Origin: Bacteroidota bacterium
GTDB lineage: Bacteria; Bacteroidota; Bacteroidia; Sphingobacteriales; Sphingobacteriaceae
Reading direction: 5' to 3'
Assembly (NCBI GenBank): GCA_013286325.1
Contig: JABDFZ010000020.1
Coordinates: 1-36,293 of the forward strand
Length of the DNA stretch: 36,293 nucleotides
The notes below the pieces were generated by a model, which worked only from the letters and a program-made list of their open reading frames with translations, had not been told where the DNA came from and ran no database searches. Numbering within the stretch: the stretch's first letter is position 1; each line of letters starts with the position of its first letter. The position numbers and the translations under genes were made by a program. This document shows, piece after piece, positions 1 to 8,375 of this stretch.

Positions 1-1564
1 TGTCAAAATCAGTCATAGCGCCCCTTGTATCACCTAAGCCACCCATTGCTGTGCCCCGGGCCACCAGGAATTTTCCGTTCTTGGTGTATGGAGTAACAAT
101 TTTATTAAACAGTAATAACGCTTCGGAATATTGCCTTTCATCAATCAATATTTTACCAAGCCTTAAGTAAGCCTGCTGATTTTTTGGATCGAGTTCTATC
201 TGACGTTTAAAATCTTTTATAGCGCCATCGCGGTCGCCCATTCTGCTTTTTGCCAAACCGCGGTTTAAATAAGCATCAGCATTTCCGGGATACATGTCAA
301 TAGCTTTGGTGAAATCGGCAATGGCGCCGTTATAATCAACCAGCATTATTTTTATTTCTCCGCGCCCAAAATAGGCATCCGTGTTTTTTGGGTTGGCGCT
401 GATAGCCGAATTGTAATCTGCCAGGGCGCCCGTTGTATCCTGTAATGCCCTTTTTGCCTTTGCACGGGTTATATAAGCATAACCATCCTGATTTTTTGTA
501 TAGCTAACTGCCTTATCGGCATCCTCTAATGCGCCTTTATAATCTTTTTGATCAATTTTCAGGTCAGCACGGTTTTGATAGGCTTCTGCTAAATAGCCGT
601 TTAGTTCAATGGCCTTATTATAGTCTTCCATTGCAGCCTGCTTATTATCCATTTTACTCTCGGAGATCCCCCTGTATAAATAAAGCTCGGCATTTGACGG
701 ATCCTGGGTAATCGCTTTATTAAAATAGTCGATAGCGGCTTTATTATCGGAGCTGTTGCTGATGGCTTTTGCAAGATAATAATACAAGTTATGTATACCC
801 GGATTCATGGCGCTTGCTTTTTTATAATCTTCAATTGCGCCTTTATAATCCCTTAAATTCGTTTTTACGTTTCCACGATAAAACATGGCTTCCGCATTTC
901 GCGGATTCATCCTCAAAGTGGTATTATAGTCGGCTATTGCACCCTCATAATCAGCAATTGTACCTTTTGAGTTTGCCCTGTAGTAGTATACATCAGCATT
1001 ATCAGGGTTTAGTCTAAGCGAGGTATTATAATCAAGTATTGCGCCTTTGTTGTCGCCTAAATTAGTTTTGGCAACACCCCTGTATTCAAATAACTCGGGG
1101 TTGTTTGGCGTAATTTCAATGGCTCTGGTAAAATCTTCAACTGCTCCTGCATAATCAGACGAGTTCACTTTAGCATTAGCGCGGTAGTGATAAATATCTG
1201 CATTGCGTAAACCTAATTCAATCGCTTTGGTATAATCGGCAACTGCATTCGGGTACGATTTGATATTGCTGTTGGCATTTGCCCGATAGTAATATGCATT
1301 GGCATTACCTGGATCAAGCCCCACAACCTTGGTATAATCATCAACGGCAGCAGTATATTGGTTGCTGTTACTGTTTGCGTTACCGCGATATAAATAAGCT
1401 TTTACGTTATTGGCATTAAGCTCAATTGCTTTTGTAAAATCAGCAATTGCAGCTTTATAGTTTTTTTGTGCCGATTGCTCATTACCCAATCTTGTATATT
1501 CGTCAGAAGTTTGGGCAAACGCGAGAAATGGAATAAATGAAATTATAACTAAAAGTCTTTTCAT
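1..1564 (-). CDS. Secreted tetratricopeptide-repeat protein, truncated by the window edge
   Basis: The reading frame runs leftward from an ATG at 1562-1564 and is still open at base 1, so about 521 residues are visible and the C-terminus is missing. It begins with a Sec signal peptide (MKRLLVIISFIPFLAFAQT). After that the protein is an almost unbroken run of about 34-residue TPR units with the consensus A-x-x-D-Y/F-x-K-A-I-x-L-x-P-x-N-A-x-A-Y-x-x-R-G. At least a dozen units follow one another. TPR solenoids bind protein partners; no catalytic domain is visible in this part. The protein is probably periplasmic or surface-exposed. It is transcribed away from the Rieske gene across a 334-bp gap. 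Its partner and role cannot be told from the sequence. The fold assignment is secure; a C-terminal domain could lie outside the window. Confidence 0.9.
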   Translation of the reverse strand, partial: MKRLLVIISFIPFLAFAQTSDEYTRLGNEQSAQKNYKAAIADFTKAIELNANNVKAYLYRGNANSNSNQYTAAVDDYTKVVGLDPGNANAYYYRANANSNIKSYPNAVADYTKAIELGLRNADIYHYRANAKVNSSDYAGAVEDFTRAIEITPNNPELFEYRGVAKTNLGDNKGAILDYNTSLRLNPDNADVYYYRANSKGTIADYEGAIADYNTTLRMNPRNAEAMFYRGNVKTNLRDYKGAIEDYKKASAMNPGIHNLYYYLAKAISNSSDNKAAIDYFNKAITQDPSNAELYLYRGISESKMDNKQAAMEDYNKAIELNGYLAEAYQNRADLKIDQKDYKGALEDADKAVSYTKNQDGYAYITRAKAKRALQDTTGALADYNSAISANPKNTDAYFGRGEIKIMLVDYNGAIADFTKAIDMYPGNADAYLNRGLAKSRMGDRDGAIKDFKRQIELDPKNQQAYLRLGKILIDERQYSEALLLFNKIVTPYTKNGKFLVARGTAMGGLGDTRGAMTDFD

Positions 1565-1898
1565 AATTATGTTATCACAAAACAGGCAATAAATAAGCCA
1601 AATATTAGTAATGATTTAAACCGGATGATAATACGTTTTCCTAAAAAGCCATTTTAATGCCCCAAGATAGTGAAAACTGGTAAATATTAAACTTGAAGGC
1701 AAAAAATGAGTCTATTGTGCAATTTTTGCCCCTAAAAGCATCCGGTGGTGTAATACGCAAACGCGCTGCAAATTGTTATAATTTAGAAAGTAGGGGATTA
1801 GTTTCTCATTTTGGGGAGTAATAATCCCTTGTGCCTGGTTGAATGATTTAGGCAAATTCATTGTAATTGCCTTAATTTACCTTTTCAAAACCACAATT
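1565..1898. other. Divergent intergenic region between the TPR and Rieske genes
   Basis: This 334-bp AT-rich stretch has no convincing gene. It must hold promoters for both flanking genes, but no full TTTG/TAnnTTTG match was found. The nearest candidates are a TACCTTTT at 1878-1885 (5 of 6 fixed bases) just before the Rieske start and an AATATTTG on the minus strand upstream of the TPR gene. A weak dyad pairs GGGATTA (1794-1800) with TAATCCC (1822-1828) across a 21-nt loop. Nothing else stands out. Confidence 0.5.
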
Positions 1899-2987
1899 AT
1901 GTCCAAGTATTTTGTCGATCCTAACATAGCCAAAGCCAAAACCATTAACGCCGATTTTTATACTAATGCAGAAGTATTTGAGCAATGCAAAGAAAAAATA
2001 TTTGCACCCTCATGGCAATTTATAGGCAGTGATGACCTGGTTAAAGAAAACGGAGATGTGTACCCTTTTACTTTACTTGAAAACTACCTGGACGAACCAT
2101 TATTGTTAACAAAAGACAAAATCGGGAATATTAATTTATTATCAAACGTTTGTACGCATAGGGGTAACCCGGTTGCTGATAAAGCATGTAAGCTGAATAG
2201 TCTAAAATGCCGGTATCATGGCCGTATGTTTGGTCTCGATGGGAAATTTATTTCGATGCCTGAGTTTAAGGAAGTTGAAAACTTTCCAACCGAGGATGAT
2301 AACCTGGCAAAACCCGATCTTTTTAAATGGGACAAATGGCTGTTTACGTCTCTAAACAACCAATACCAATCTGAACTCTTTTTCAGGGACATGATGGAAC
2401 GTGTAAGCTGGATGCCTTTAGAAGAGTTTAAGTTAGATCCAGCACTTTCCCGCACATTTAATGTGAAGGCAAACTGGGCATTGTATTGTGAAAATTACCT
2501 GGAAGGTTTTCATATCCCATTTGTGCATGCCGGTTTAAACTCGGTTATTGATTTTGGTGAATATGCTACTGAACTTTTCTTTCCATATTCAAGCCTACAG
2601 CTGGGTTTAGCCAAAAGGAACGAGGATTGTTTTGATCTCCCAATCTCGTCGCCCGATTATGGTAAACATGTCGCCGCCTATTACTTCTGGGTGTTTCCGA
2701 ATATGATGTTTAACTTTTATCCATGGGGGCTTTCTGTAAATGTAGTTGAGCCGGTTGCTGTGGGCGAATGCAGGGTGTTATTTTACTCTTATGTATGGGA
2801 TGCTTCCAAACTAAATAAAGGGGCAGGAGCAGGCCTTGATAAAGTAGAAATGGAAGATGAGGAAATTGTGGAGAATGTTCAGCGCGGTGTTCGGTCTAGG
2901 TATTATAAGCATGGCCGTTATTCAGTAACAAGGGAACAGGGGACGCACCACTTCCACTGCATCCTTTCCGAATTTATGAACAAGTAA
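1899..2987 (+). CDS. Rieske non-heme iron oxygenase, aromatic-ring-hydroxylating/choline-monooxygenase-like alpha subunit
   Basis: The 362-residue protein has the two parts of a Rieske oxygenase. The N-terminal [2Fe-2S] domain carries C85-x-H87 (CTHRG) and C104-x2-H107 (CRYHGR). The catalytic domain carries the mononuclear-iron motif E-G-F-H205-x4-H210, and an acidic stretch near residues 317-323 (EMEDEEI) is the likely region of the third ligand. Such enzymes use electrons from a separate reductase to hydroxylate or demethylate small substrates. The spacing and the late D/E-E-x-I-V-x-x-V-Q-x-G motif resemble the choline monooxygenase/GbcA-like branch, but the substrate cannot be predicted. 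The frame opens at 1839, but the 20 extra residues are hydrophobic and unlike the family, so ATG 1899 (MSKYFVDPN) is preferred. No reductase or ferredoxin gene is adjacent. Confidence 0.88.
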   Translation: MSKYFVDPNIAKAKTINADFYTNAEVFEQCKEKIFAPSWQFIGSDDLVKENGDVYPFTLLENYLDEPLLLTKDKIGNINLLSNVCTHRGNPVADKACKLNSLKCRYHGRMFGLDGKFISMPEFKEVENFPTEDDNLAKPDLFKWDKWLFTSLNNQYQSELFFRDMMERVSWMPLEEFKLDPALSRTFNVKANWALYCENYLEGFHIPFVHAGLNSVIDFGEYATELFFPYSSLQLGLAKRNEDCFDLPISSPDYGKHVAAYYFWVFPNMMFNFYPWGLSVNVVEPVAVGECRVLFYSYVWDASKLNKGAGAGLDKVEMEDEEIVENVQRGVRSRYYKHGRYSVTREQGTHHFHCILSEFMNK

Positions 2988-3076
2988 TTGTGTAAATAGC
3001 GATAATGTTATATCAAGCACAGATTGACCATAGTCTGGTTTGGGAAGGGTGAAAGTGGCCCAGGTAACAAAAAAGT

Positions 3077-3098
3077 GGGTTTACATTGGGTTTACACT
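3077..3098 (+). repeat. 11-bp tandem direct repeat (GGGTTTACAYT x2), possible operator
   Basis: GGGTTTACATT at 3077-3087 is followed directly by GGGTTTACACT at 3088-3098. A further GTTTACACTTTT lies at 3168-3179. An 11-bp period places both copies on the same DNA face, as in sites bound by tandem OmpR/PhoB-type regulators. The regulator is unknown; function is inferred from spacing only. Confidence 0.4.
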
Positions 3099-3305
3099 TT
3101 TCAATGTTAACCCATGTTTAAATATTTGCTAATCAATTACTTAGGGTTATTTACTTTAAAAAACATAGTTTACACTTTTTGTATAAATCATTGTTAAATA
3201 GAGCAAATAATTCCACAACAAAAACAAGCCATTGGTGTTATTTTAAGCGATTGTTATCATAGTGTAATATTGTCAAACAAATTATATGTTTAAACATCTA
3301 TTATC

Positions 3306-3313
3306 TACCTTTG
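3306..3313 (+). promoter_or_regulatory. -7 promoter box TACCTTTG for the YceI gene
   Basis: The octamer is a perfect match to the Bacteroidota -7 consensus TAnnTTTG and lies 33 bp before the ATG at 3347, giving a leader of roughly 28 nt. No good -33 TTTG was found at the expected distance, which fits a promoter that needs an activator. Confidence 0.5.
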
Positions 3314-3346
3314 ATATCAAATAAAACAATCTAAAAAAACAAGATC

Positions 3347-3883
3347 ATGGCAACAATAACAAAATGGGCAATAGACCCAATGCACTCAGAGGTTCAGTTT
3401 AAAGTTAAACACCTTGTTATATCTACAGTAAGCGGTTTTTTCAAAAGCTTTGAAGGAACATTAGAAACCGAAAACGACGATTTTGAAGATGCTGCAATTT
3501 CTTTCGCTTTAAACATCGACAGTATTGATACCAATCAAACACAAAGGGACGAGCACTTAAAGTCTGCTGAATTTTTTGATGCTGCTCAATACCCGCAAAT
3601 AACTTTTAAATCAACCTCGTTCAAAAAAACAGACGATGAAGAATATGAGCTGATTGGCGACCTTACTATAAAGAATGTTACCAAACAGGTTAAATTAAAT
3701 GCTGAATTTGGTGGTTCGACTGCTGATTTTTACGGAAACACAAAGGCAGGCTTTGAAGTTACAGGTAAAGTTAACCGTAAAGATTTCGGGTTAACTTACG
3801 ATGGCGTAACAGAAGCAGGTTCAATTGTTTTAGGAGAAGATATTAAGCTGTTAATAAACATCCAGCTTTCAAAACAAGCATAA
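3347..3883 (+). CDS. YceI-family lipocalin-like protein
   Basis: This 178-residue protein matches the YceI family over its whole length. It has the N-terminal WAIDPMHSEVQFKVKHL signature, the middle R-D-E-H-L-K-S-x-E-F-F-D motif with Y-P-Q-I-T-F-K, and the late V-x-R-K-D-F-G-L motif. YceI proteins form an extended lipocalin-like beta barrel that binds a polyisoprenoid chain. No signal peptide is present, so this copy should be cytoplasmic, unlike periplasmic E. coli YceI. The gene has its own promoter and ends in a strong hairpin terminator at 3902-3933, so it is probably monocistronic. The physiological role in Bacteroidota is not established. Confidence 0.93.
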   Translation: MATITKWAIDPMHSEVQFKVKHLVISTVSGFFKSFEGTLETENDDFEDAAISFALNIDSIDTNQTQRDEHLKSAEFFDAAQYPQITFKSTSFKKTDDEEYELIGDLTIKNVTKQVKLNAEFGGSTADFYGNTKAGFEVTGKVNRKDFGLTYDGVTEAGSIVLGEDIKLLINIQLSKQA

Positions 3884-3901
3884 TTAAGGTTAATCTTTAA
3901 G

Positions 3902-3933
3902 AAAGCCATTTGTTAACACGAATGGCTTTTTTG
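3902..3933 (+). terminator. Intrinsic terminator of the YceI gene
   Basis: A 9-bp stem (AAAGCCATT at 3902-3910 with AATGGCTTT at 3921-3929) encloses a 10-nt loop and runs into a T-rich tract. The last Ts also form the TTTG -33 box of the next promoter, so the two signals overlap. Confidence 0.85.
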
Positions 3934-3961
3934 TTTTACAACCTTTTAGAGGGTATATTTG
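3930..3961 (+). promoter_or_regulatory. Full-consensus promoter for the YrdC/YciO gene
   Basis: TTTG at 3930-3933, a 20-bp spacer and TATATTTG at 3954-3961 match the Bacteroidota housekeeping consensus exactly. The gene's ATG follows only 9 nt later at 3971, so the transcript should be nearly leaderless. This argues against starting the protein at the TTG (3959) that lies inside the promoter. Confidence 0.75.
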
Positions 3962-3970
3962 CAATACATC

Positions 3971-4591
3971 ATGCTTATAAAAATCTATCCTGAAAACCCT
4001 AACCCTAAAGCTATTGAGCAGGTTGTGGAAGTACTACGTAAAGGCGGCCTTATTATTTATCCTACTGATACCGTGTATGGTATGGGCTGCGATATAACCA
4101 ATCATAAAGCTATTGAAGCTATCTGCAGGATCAGGAACATCAAACCTGAAAAGGCTAATTTCTCTTTTATTTGTTATGATTTGAGCCATATATCGGATTA
4201 TATAAAACCGATTGATAACACCACATTCAGGGTACTAAAAAAAGCATTGCCAGGGCCATTCACTTTTATTTTTAATGCCAATCATAATGTTCCCAGGCTG
4301 CTGAGTTCCAACAAAAAAACGGTTGGTATCAGGGTGCCGGATAATGATATAGCCCGCGAAATTGTTAAAATGCTCGGAAACCCTATCCTTTCAACCTCAA
4401 TAAAGGATGATGACGAGATCATAGAATACTCAACAGACCCGGAATTGATCCATGAGAAGTATGAAGATCTTGTAGACCTTGTAATTGATGGCGGCTACGG
4501 AGAAAATATTCCATCCACAGTTGTTGATTGTACCCAGGGTGATTTTGAAGTTATCCGTGAGGGTAAAGGGGAGTTGGAGTTGTATCTTTAA
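3971..4591 (+). CDS. YrdC/Sua5/YciO-type protein (L-threonylcarbamoyladenylate synthase family)
   Basis: The 206-residue protein has the YrdC-like fold signature: [17 protein letters not shown] near residue 30, K-P-E-K-A-N-F-S-F, and later G-P-F-T-F-I, V-G-I-R-V-P-D and S-T-V-V-D-C. Members make threonylcarbamoyl-AMP from threonine, bicarbonate and ATP, the first step of the t6A37 tRNA modification. The K-P-x-K-x-x-x-F-S-F block followed by C-Y-D-L-S is closer to the YciO subgroup than to classic TsaC, so the t6A role is likely but not certain. Start ATG 3971 is chosen because the TTG at 3959 falls in the -7 box. The stop overlaps the convergent trpA stop by 4 bp. Confidence 0.87.
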   Translation: MLIKIYPENPNPKAIEQVVEVLRKGGLIIYPTDTVYGMGCDITNHKAIEAICRIRNIKPEKANFSFICYDLSHISDYIKPIDNTTFRVLKKALPGPFTFIFNANHNVPRLLSSNKKTVGIRVPDNDIAREIVKMLGNPILSTSIKDDDEIIEYSTDPELIHEKYEDLVDLVIDGGYGENIPSTVVDCTQGDFEVIREGKGELELYL

Positions 4592-5358
4592 GGCCTAATC
4601 CCCTTCACAAACCCATCAATCTTCTCCATATATCCCTCAGTACCCAACAGCTTGACAAATGCACTGCCCACAATTGCTCCGGCGGCATATTCGCAGGCTT
4701 TGGTAAATGTTTTATTATCTGAGATGCCAAAACCAATAATTGCCGGGTTTTTTAACCGCATAGCTTTAATACGCTTATAATAATCTTCAATATTTATTGA
4801 TACCTGTAAATTACCACCCGTGATTGATGATGATGATAACAAATAAATAAAACTGTTGCTGAGTTCGTCGATTTTACGGATCCGATCTTCGGAAGTTTGA
4901 GGAGTAACTAAAAATATATTGCTGAGATTATTGGCTTGAAAATGATCTGCATACAGGGTTTCGTACTCATACATTGGCAGGTCAGGCACAATAACACCAT
5001 CAACGCCAACCTCTGCTGCTTTTTTGCAAAAGCGTTCAACACCATATTGTATCATTGGATTAACATAGCCCATTAATAATATGGGTATTGTTACACGTTT
5101 ACGCAGATCGGCCAATTGCTCAAACAGCAAATTAAGGTTCATCCCGCTTTCCAAAGCCTTTTCTGAGCTGTGCTGAATAGTTGGCCCATCGGCAACCGGA
5201 TCGGAGTAAGGGAAGCCAATTTCCAAAAAATCAACCCCTGTTTTTTCCAAAGCCTCCGCAATATCAAGGGTAGTGTTCAGCCCGGGATATCCGGCAGTAT
5301 AATAGATGGACAGTAAGTTGTCCTTTTTTATATTGAAAAGTTGATTTAAACGGTTCAT
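4588..5358 (-). CDS. trpA: Tryptophan synthase alpha chain
   Basis: The 256-residue TIM-barrel protein cleaves indole-3-glycerol phosphate to indole and glyceraldehyde 3-phosphate, passing indole to TrpB. The active-site block [18 protein letters not shown] contains the catalytic pair E46 and D57 (Glu49/Asp60 in the enteric enzyme). The phosphate-binding region G-F-G-I-S and the late G-A-I-V-G-S-A motif are also present. Length is normal, slightly short of the enteric 268. It is the last gene of the trpDFBA unit, separated from trpB by a 90-bp gap filled by a heptad inverted repeat. That is unusual because trpB and trpA are normally tightly coupled. Its stop codon overlaps that of the convergent YrdC/YciO gene. 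Confidence 0.97.
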   Translation of the reverse strand: MNRLNQLFNIKKDNLLSIYYTAGYPGLNTTLDIAEALEKTGVDFLEIGFPYSDPVADGPTIQHSSEKALESGMNLNLLFEQLADLRKRVTIPILLMGYVNPMIQYGVERFCKKAAEVGVDGVIVPDLPMYEYETLYADHFQANNLSNIFLVTPQTSEDRIRKIDELSNSFIYLLSSSSITGGNLQVSINIEDYYKRIKAMRLKNPAIIGFGISDNKTFTKACEYAAGAIVGSAFVKLLGTEGYMEKIDGFVKGIRP

Positions 5359-5363
5359 TCTTT

Positions 5364-5442
5364 AGTCGATAGTCCATGGTCGATAGTCCATGGTAATGAA
5401 ATTTATAAAATTAGCTATGGTCTATGGTCCATCGACCATGAA
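5364..5442. repeat. Heptad-array inverted repeat between trpB and trpA
   Basis: The left array (5364-5393) has four consecutive 7-bp units: AGTCGAT, AGTCCAT, GGTCGAT, AGTCCAT. The right array (5415-5442) has four inverted ones: CTATGGT, CTATGGT, CCATCGA, CCATGAA. A 21-bp AT-rich core that is itself nearly palindromic lies between them. In the trp transcript this would fold into one long imperfect hairpin just before the trpA start. It resembles the 8-bp arrays at 13677-14206 in design but not in unit sequence. Confidence 0.75.
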
Positions 5443-5448
5443 CTCTCA

Positions 5449-6630
5449 TCAGTATCCAAAATATTTAATATATGTATCCAGATCTTTATCTCCACGGCCT
5501 GAAATGCAGATAACTATGTTATCATCCTTGGCAAACTTCATTTTTTCCAATTGCGCAAGGGCATGTGCTGTTTCAATAGCCGGGATAATGCCTTCCAACT
5601 GGCAGCAAAGCAAGCCTGCCTGTAAAGCTTCATCATCAGTAACGCTTACGTACTGCGCCCGGTTTATTTTATACAGGTGTGCATGTTGAGGGCCAATGCC
5701 GGGGTAATCAAGGCCTGCCGATATGGAATAAGGTTCAACAACCTGCCCGTCGTCAGTCTGCATCAATATGGTACGGCTACCATGCAAAACGCCCTCGCGG
5801 CCCAGAAAAGTTGTTGCCGCCGAATGGCCGCTGTCGACCCCCTTGCCTGCAGCTTCAACAGCTACCAGTTTTACAGTTTCATCATCTAAAAAATGATAGA
5901 ACATGCCCATTGCGTTGCTGCCGCCACCAACACAGGCCATTACATATTCGGGTAATTCTTTCCCTGTGTGTTCCAGCAGCTGTTTTTTTGTTTCCAACGA
6001 GATAATAGACTGAAACCTTGCCACCATATCCGGATAGGGGTAAGGACCAACAACAGAACCGATGATATAATGGGTATCAACCGGGTTGCCAATCCAATCG
6101 CGGAGCGCTTCATTAGTTGCATCCTTTAGTGTTTTACTGCCTGATGTTGCCGGAACAACCTTTGCACCAAGCATTTTCATGCGCGATACATTTGGCGCTT
6201 GCCTGGCCATATCAATTTCGCCCATATAAACCACACATTCAATCCCCATAAGGGCACAAACGGTAGCTGTTGCAACACCATGCTGCCCGGCGCCTGTTTC
6301 GGCAATAATGCGTTTTTTACCAAGTCTTTTTGCTAAAAGGATCTGCCCAATGGCATTGTTGATCTTGTGCGAACCGGTGTGGTTCAGGTCTTCCCTTTTA
6401 AAGAATATGTTAGCGCCATATTTTTCCGAGTACCTTTTAGCATGATACAAAGGAGACGGCCTGCCCACATAATCTTTTAAAAGCTGTTCAAACTCTGCCT
6501 TAAATGCATCATCATTAATGATGGTTAAATATCGCTGGCGTAACTCCTCCACATTAGGATACAACATTTCGGGAATGTAAGCCCCTCCGAAATCACCATA
6601 ATACCCTTGTTCATTAACTCCGTATTTCAT
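5449..6630 (-). CDS. trpB: Tryptophan synthase beta chain
   Basis: The 393-residue PLP enzyme condenses indole with serine to give tryptophan in the alpha2-beta2 complex with TrpA. The PLP lysine is K89 in [15 protein letters not shown]. The phosphate-binding loop appears as [11 protein letters not shown], the substrate-gating loop as [12 protein letters not shown], and the late C-I-S-G-R-G-D-K-D motif is intact. This is the ordinary TrpB1 type, of normal length. Its ATG overlaps the trpF stop as ATGA (6627-6630), indicating translational coupling. Confidence 0.98.
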   Translation of the reverse strand: MKYGVNEQGYYGDFGGAYIPEMLYPNVEELRQRYLTIINDDAFKAEFEQLLKDYVGRPSPLYHAKRYSEKYGANIFFKREDLNHTGSHKINNAIGQILLAKRLGKKRIIAETGAGQHGVATATVCALMGIECVVYMGEIDMARQAPNVSRMKMLGAKVVPATSGSKTLKDATNEALRDWIGNPVDTHYIIGSVVGPYPYPDMVARFQSIISLETKKQLLEHTGKELPEYVMACVGGGSNAMGMFYHFLDDETVKLVAVEAAGKGVDSGHSAATTFLGREGVLHGSRTILMQTDDGQVVEPYSISAGLDYPGIGPQHAHLYKINRAQYVSVTDDEALQAGLLCCQLEGIIPAIETAHALAQLEKMKFAKDDNIVICISGRGDKDLDTYIKYFGY

Positions 6631-7256
6631 TTGTATATGCTTTGTTTAATGATGTCGAATGCTTTTTCTAATTTTTCAATGTCCTTTAATCCCGGAGAAA
6701 CTTCAAACTTGCTGTTCAGGTCAACTCCATAAAATTGTGGGTGATCAATATCCTTTATCTCATTTAAATTATCCAGACTTAACCCTCCGCTTAAAAAAAA
6801 CGGGATCTCCAGCTCATATTTGTTAAGGATATTCCAGTCGAATGAAATGCCGGAACCACCATGTGCCGCTGTTTTGGTATCAAACAAAAACAGATCGGCT
6901 TTATTTTTATACTTATTCAGCTGTTTAAAATCAAAATCATTATTTACTCCCAATGCTTTAATCACTATTGCTTTATCCCTTAATGAATTACAAAACGCAG
7001 GGGTTTCATCTCCGTGCAGCTGTATAAAATCAAAATTATATTTGTCAACCAGCATGTTGATTGTTTCGAGGCTTTCGTTCACAAAAACTGCCGTTTTGTT
7101 TATAACAGACGGAATTGCTGCAAGCGTTTCAATATCCAGTTCGTCAACAAACCGCGGAGAAGGGCCATAAAATATAAACCCCATATAATCAGGATTTAAA
7201 GCCGAAACGGCTTTTATATTTTCAGGATCTCTTAACCCGCAAACTTTTATTTTCAT
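6627..7256 (-). CDS. trpF: Phosphoribosylanthranilate isomerase
   Basis: The 209-residue (beta-alpha)8 barrel isomerises N-(5-phosphoribosyl)anthranilate to the carboxyphenylamino-deoxyribulose phosphate. The catalytic base C6 is in [10 protein letters not shown], and the catalytic acid D126 in L-F-L-F-D-T-K. The phosphate-binding F-F-L-S-G-G-L motif is also visible. The gene starts 1 nt after the trpD stop and overlaps trpB by 4 bp. In many Bacteroidota trp operons trpC lies between trpD and trpF; here it is absent, and trpF is not fused to TrpC. Confidence 0.96.
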   Translation of the reverse strand: MKIKVCGLRDPENIKAVSALNPDYMGFIFYGPSPRFVDELDIETLAAIPSVINKTAVFVNESLETINMLVDKYNFDFIQLHGDETPAFCNSLRDKAIVIKALGVNNDFDFKQLNKYKNKADLFLFDTKTAAHGGSGISFDWNILNKYELEIPFFLSGGLSLDNLNEIKDIDHPQFYGVDLNSKFEVSPGLKDIEKLEKAFDIIKQSIYK

Positions 7257-7257
7257 A

Positions 7258-8247
7258 TCAGTTAGCTACTAAGGTTTTAAAGCTTTTCAAAGCCTTTTTA
7301 CTGATCAGGGATTCTTCAGCCTCATAAAAGCAATCGGCAAAGCTCTTTTCGCTGTTAATTGTTTTAATAGCCAGTGCAGCATTACATAATACTACATTAT
7401 TCTGTGCGTTAGTTGCCTCGTTATTAAGCACCTTATTAAATATGCCTGCCGATTCACCCACAGTACTTCCGCCTAAAATATCTTTAGGGTCCAGTTTTTC
7501 AAAACCAAGGGCCTCGATGCTGTTGATCTTTTCACCATCACCAGAGAATGTTTTAAAATCGCAGGTCAATGACACTTCATCATAACCTTCCAATGCGTTT
7601 ACAATTGTATATTTTGTATCCGATTTTTGATATAGGTAAGCATATACTCTTGCCAACTCCAGGTTAAATACGCCTACCAACTGGTTTTTGGGTTTTGCAG
7701 GATTAACCAAAGGGCCAAGCATGTTAAAAAAGGTTTTTACACCAAGCTCACGGCGTATGGGGGCAACGGTTTTCATGGCAGGATGGAAAAGCGGTGCGTG
7801 CAGAAAACAAATATTGGCATTATCAATATCTGTTTTTAGTTTACCGGTATCATTTGTAAATGTGCAGCCTAAAAATTCCATCACATTTGATGAACCACAA
7901 CCCGACGAGACGCCATAATTACCGTGTTTAGCCACTTTATAACCCGCCCCGGCAACAACAAATGAAGCAAGGGTAGATATATTAAAAGTATCCTTGCCAT
8001 CGCCGCCAGTACCGCAAAGGTCAATAATCTGATCGGTTTGCAAATCTATCGGCAGGCAAAGCTCCAGCATGGCATCGCGGAAACCTTCAAGTTCATTAAC
8101 GGTGATACTACGCATGCAATAAGCCGTCATAAAAGCAGCCATTTGCGAATTGTTATATTTCCCCTGTGCAATAGCCGTCAAAATTTCTTTTGATTGCTCG
8201 CGGGTAAAAGTTTTATGTTCAAAAAGGTGATTAAGTATCTTCTTCAT
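7258..8247 (-). CDS. trpD: Anthranilate phosphoribosyltransferase
   Basis: The 329-residue enzyme joins anthranilate to PRPP. The diagnostic PRPP-binding motif G-T-G-G-D-G-K-D-T-F-N-I-S-T is intact, as are K-H-G-N-Y-G-V-S-S-x-C-G-S-S-N-V-M-E, the R-R-E-L-G-V-K-T-F-F-N-M-L-G-P-L-x-N-P block and the N-terminal helical domain. It is not fused to TrpG. It is the first structural gene of this unit, preceded by the trp attenuator and by a C/G-rich inverted repeat that ends 2 nt before its ATG. No Shine-Dalgarno site is visible. Confidence 0.97.
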   Translation of the reverse strand: MKKILNHLFEHKTFTREQSKEILTAIAQGKYNNSQMAAFMTAYCMRSITVNELEGFRDAMLELCLPIDLQTDQIIDLCGTGGDGKDTFNISTLASFVVAGAGYKVAKHGNYGVSSGCGSSNVMEFLGCTFTNDTGKLKTDIDNANICFLHAPLFHPAMKTVAPIRRELGVKTFFNMLGPLVNPAKPKNQLVGVFNLELARVYAYLYQKSDTKYTIVNALEGYDEVSLTCDFKTFSGDGEKINSIEALGFEKLDPKDILGGSTVGESAGIFNKVLNNEATNAQNNVVLCNAALAIKTINSEKSFADCFYEAEESLISKKALKSFKTLVAN

Positions 8248-8249
8248 AA

Positions 8250-8342
8250 GCCCCTAACCCCTACAGGGGGATTTTAATGGTTAATTTATTATTTACATCG
8301 TCGCCCCCTGCAAATTACTCCCCCTTTAGGGGGACGGGGGGC
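8250..8342. repeat. C/G-rich inverted-repeat element in the trpD leader
   Basis: The left arm begins GCCCCTAACCCCTACAGGGG (8250-8269); the inverted right arm ends in CTTTAGGGGGACGGGGGGC (to 8342). Each arm also contains its own small palindrome (CCCC-TACA-GGGG and CCCCC-TTTA-GGGGG). About 40 bp of AT-rich sequence lies between. The element stands out against the AT-rich surroundings, resembles short dispersed intergenic repeats of Bacteroidota, and sits between the attenuator terminator and the trpD start codon. Confidence 0.7.
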
Positions 8343-8344
8343 AC

Positions 8345-8375
8345 AAAAAAAGGGTTGCCATATATGGCAACCCTT
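8345..8375 (-). terminator. trp attenuator terminator hairpin
   Basis: Bases 8350-8375 are a perfect 26-bp palindrome (arm AAGGGTTGCCA, loop TATA). Read on the minus strand, the stem is followed at once by a run of Ts (As at 8345-8349 on the plus strand). It lies about 40 bp after the leader peptide stop and about 100 bp before trpD, the position expected of an attenuator. Confidence 0.9.

Larger units (their letters stand above)
2988..3346. other. Intergenic region upstream of the YceI gene with GTTTACA repeats
   Basis: This 359-bp AT-rich gap has no plausible gene. It carries a tandem pair of 11-bp units at 3077-3098 and a 12-mer GTTTACACTTTT present twice (3090-3101 and 3168-3179). A perfect -7 box lies at 3306-3313. 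It therefore looks like a regulated promoter region for the downstream YceI-family gene. Confidence 0.5.

Noticed and set aside
529..1017. Two plus-strand ORFs inside the TPR gene
   Set aside because: Their periodic composition mirrors the TPR codon repeats on the opposite strand.
1839..1898. Upstream ATG extending the Rieske oxygenase by 20 residues
   Set aside because: The extension is hydrophobic and unlike the family N-terminus; MSKYFVDPN at 1899 fits better.
5677..6005. Plus-strand ORFs of 70 and 108 codons opposite trpB
   Set aside because: They are antisense shadows of the well-conserved trpB frame, with Cys-, Arg- and Pro-rich composition and no motif.
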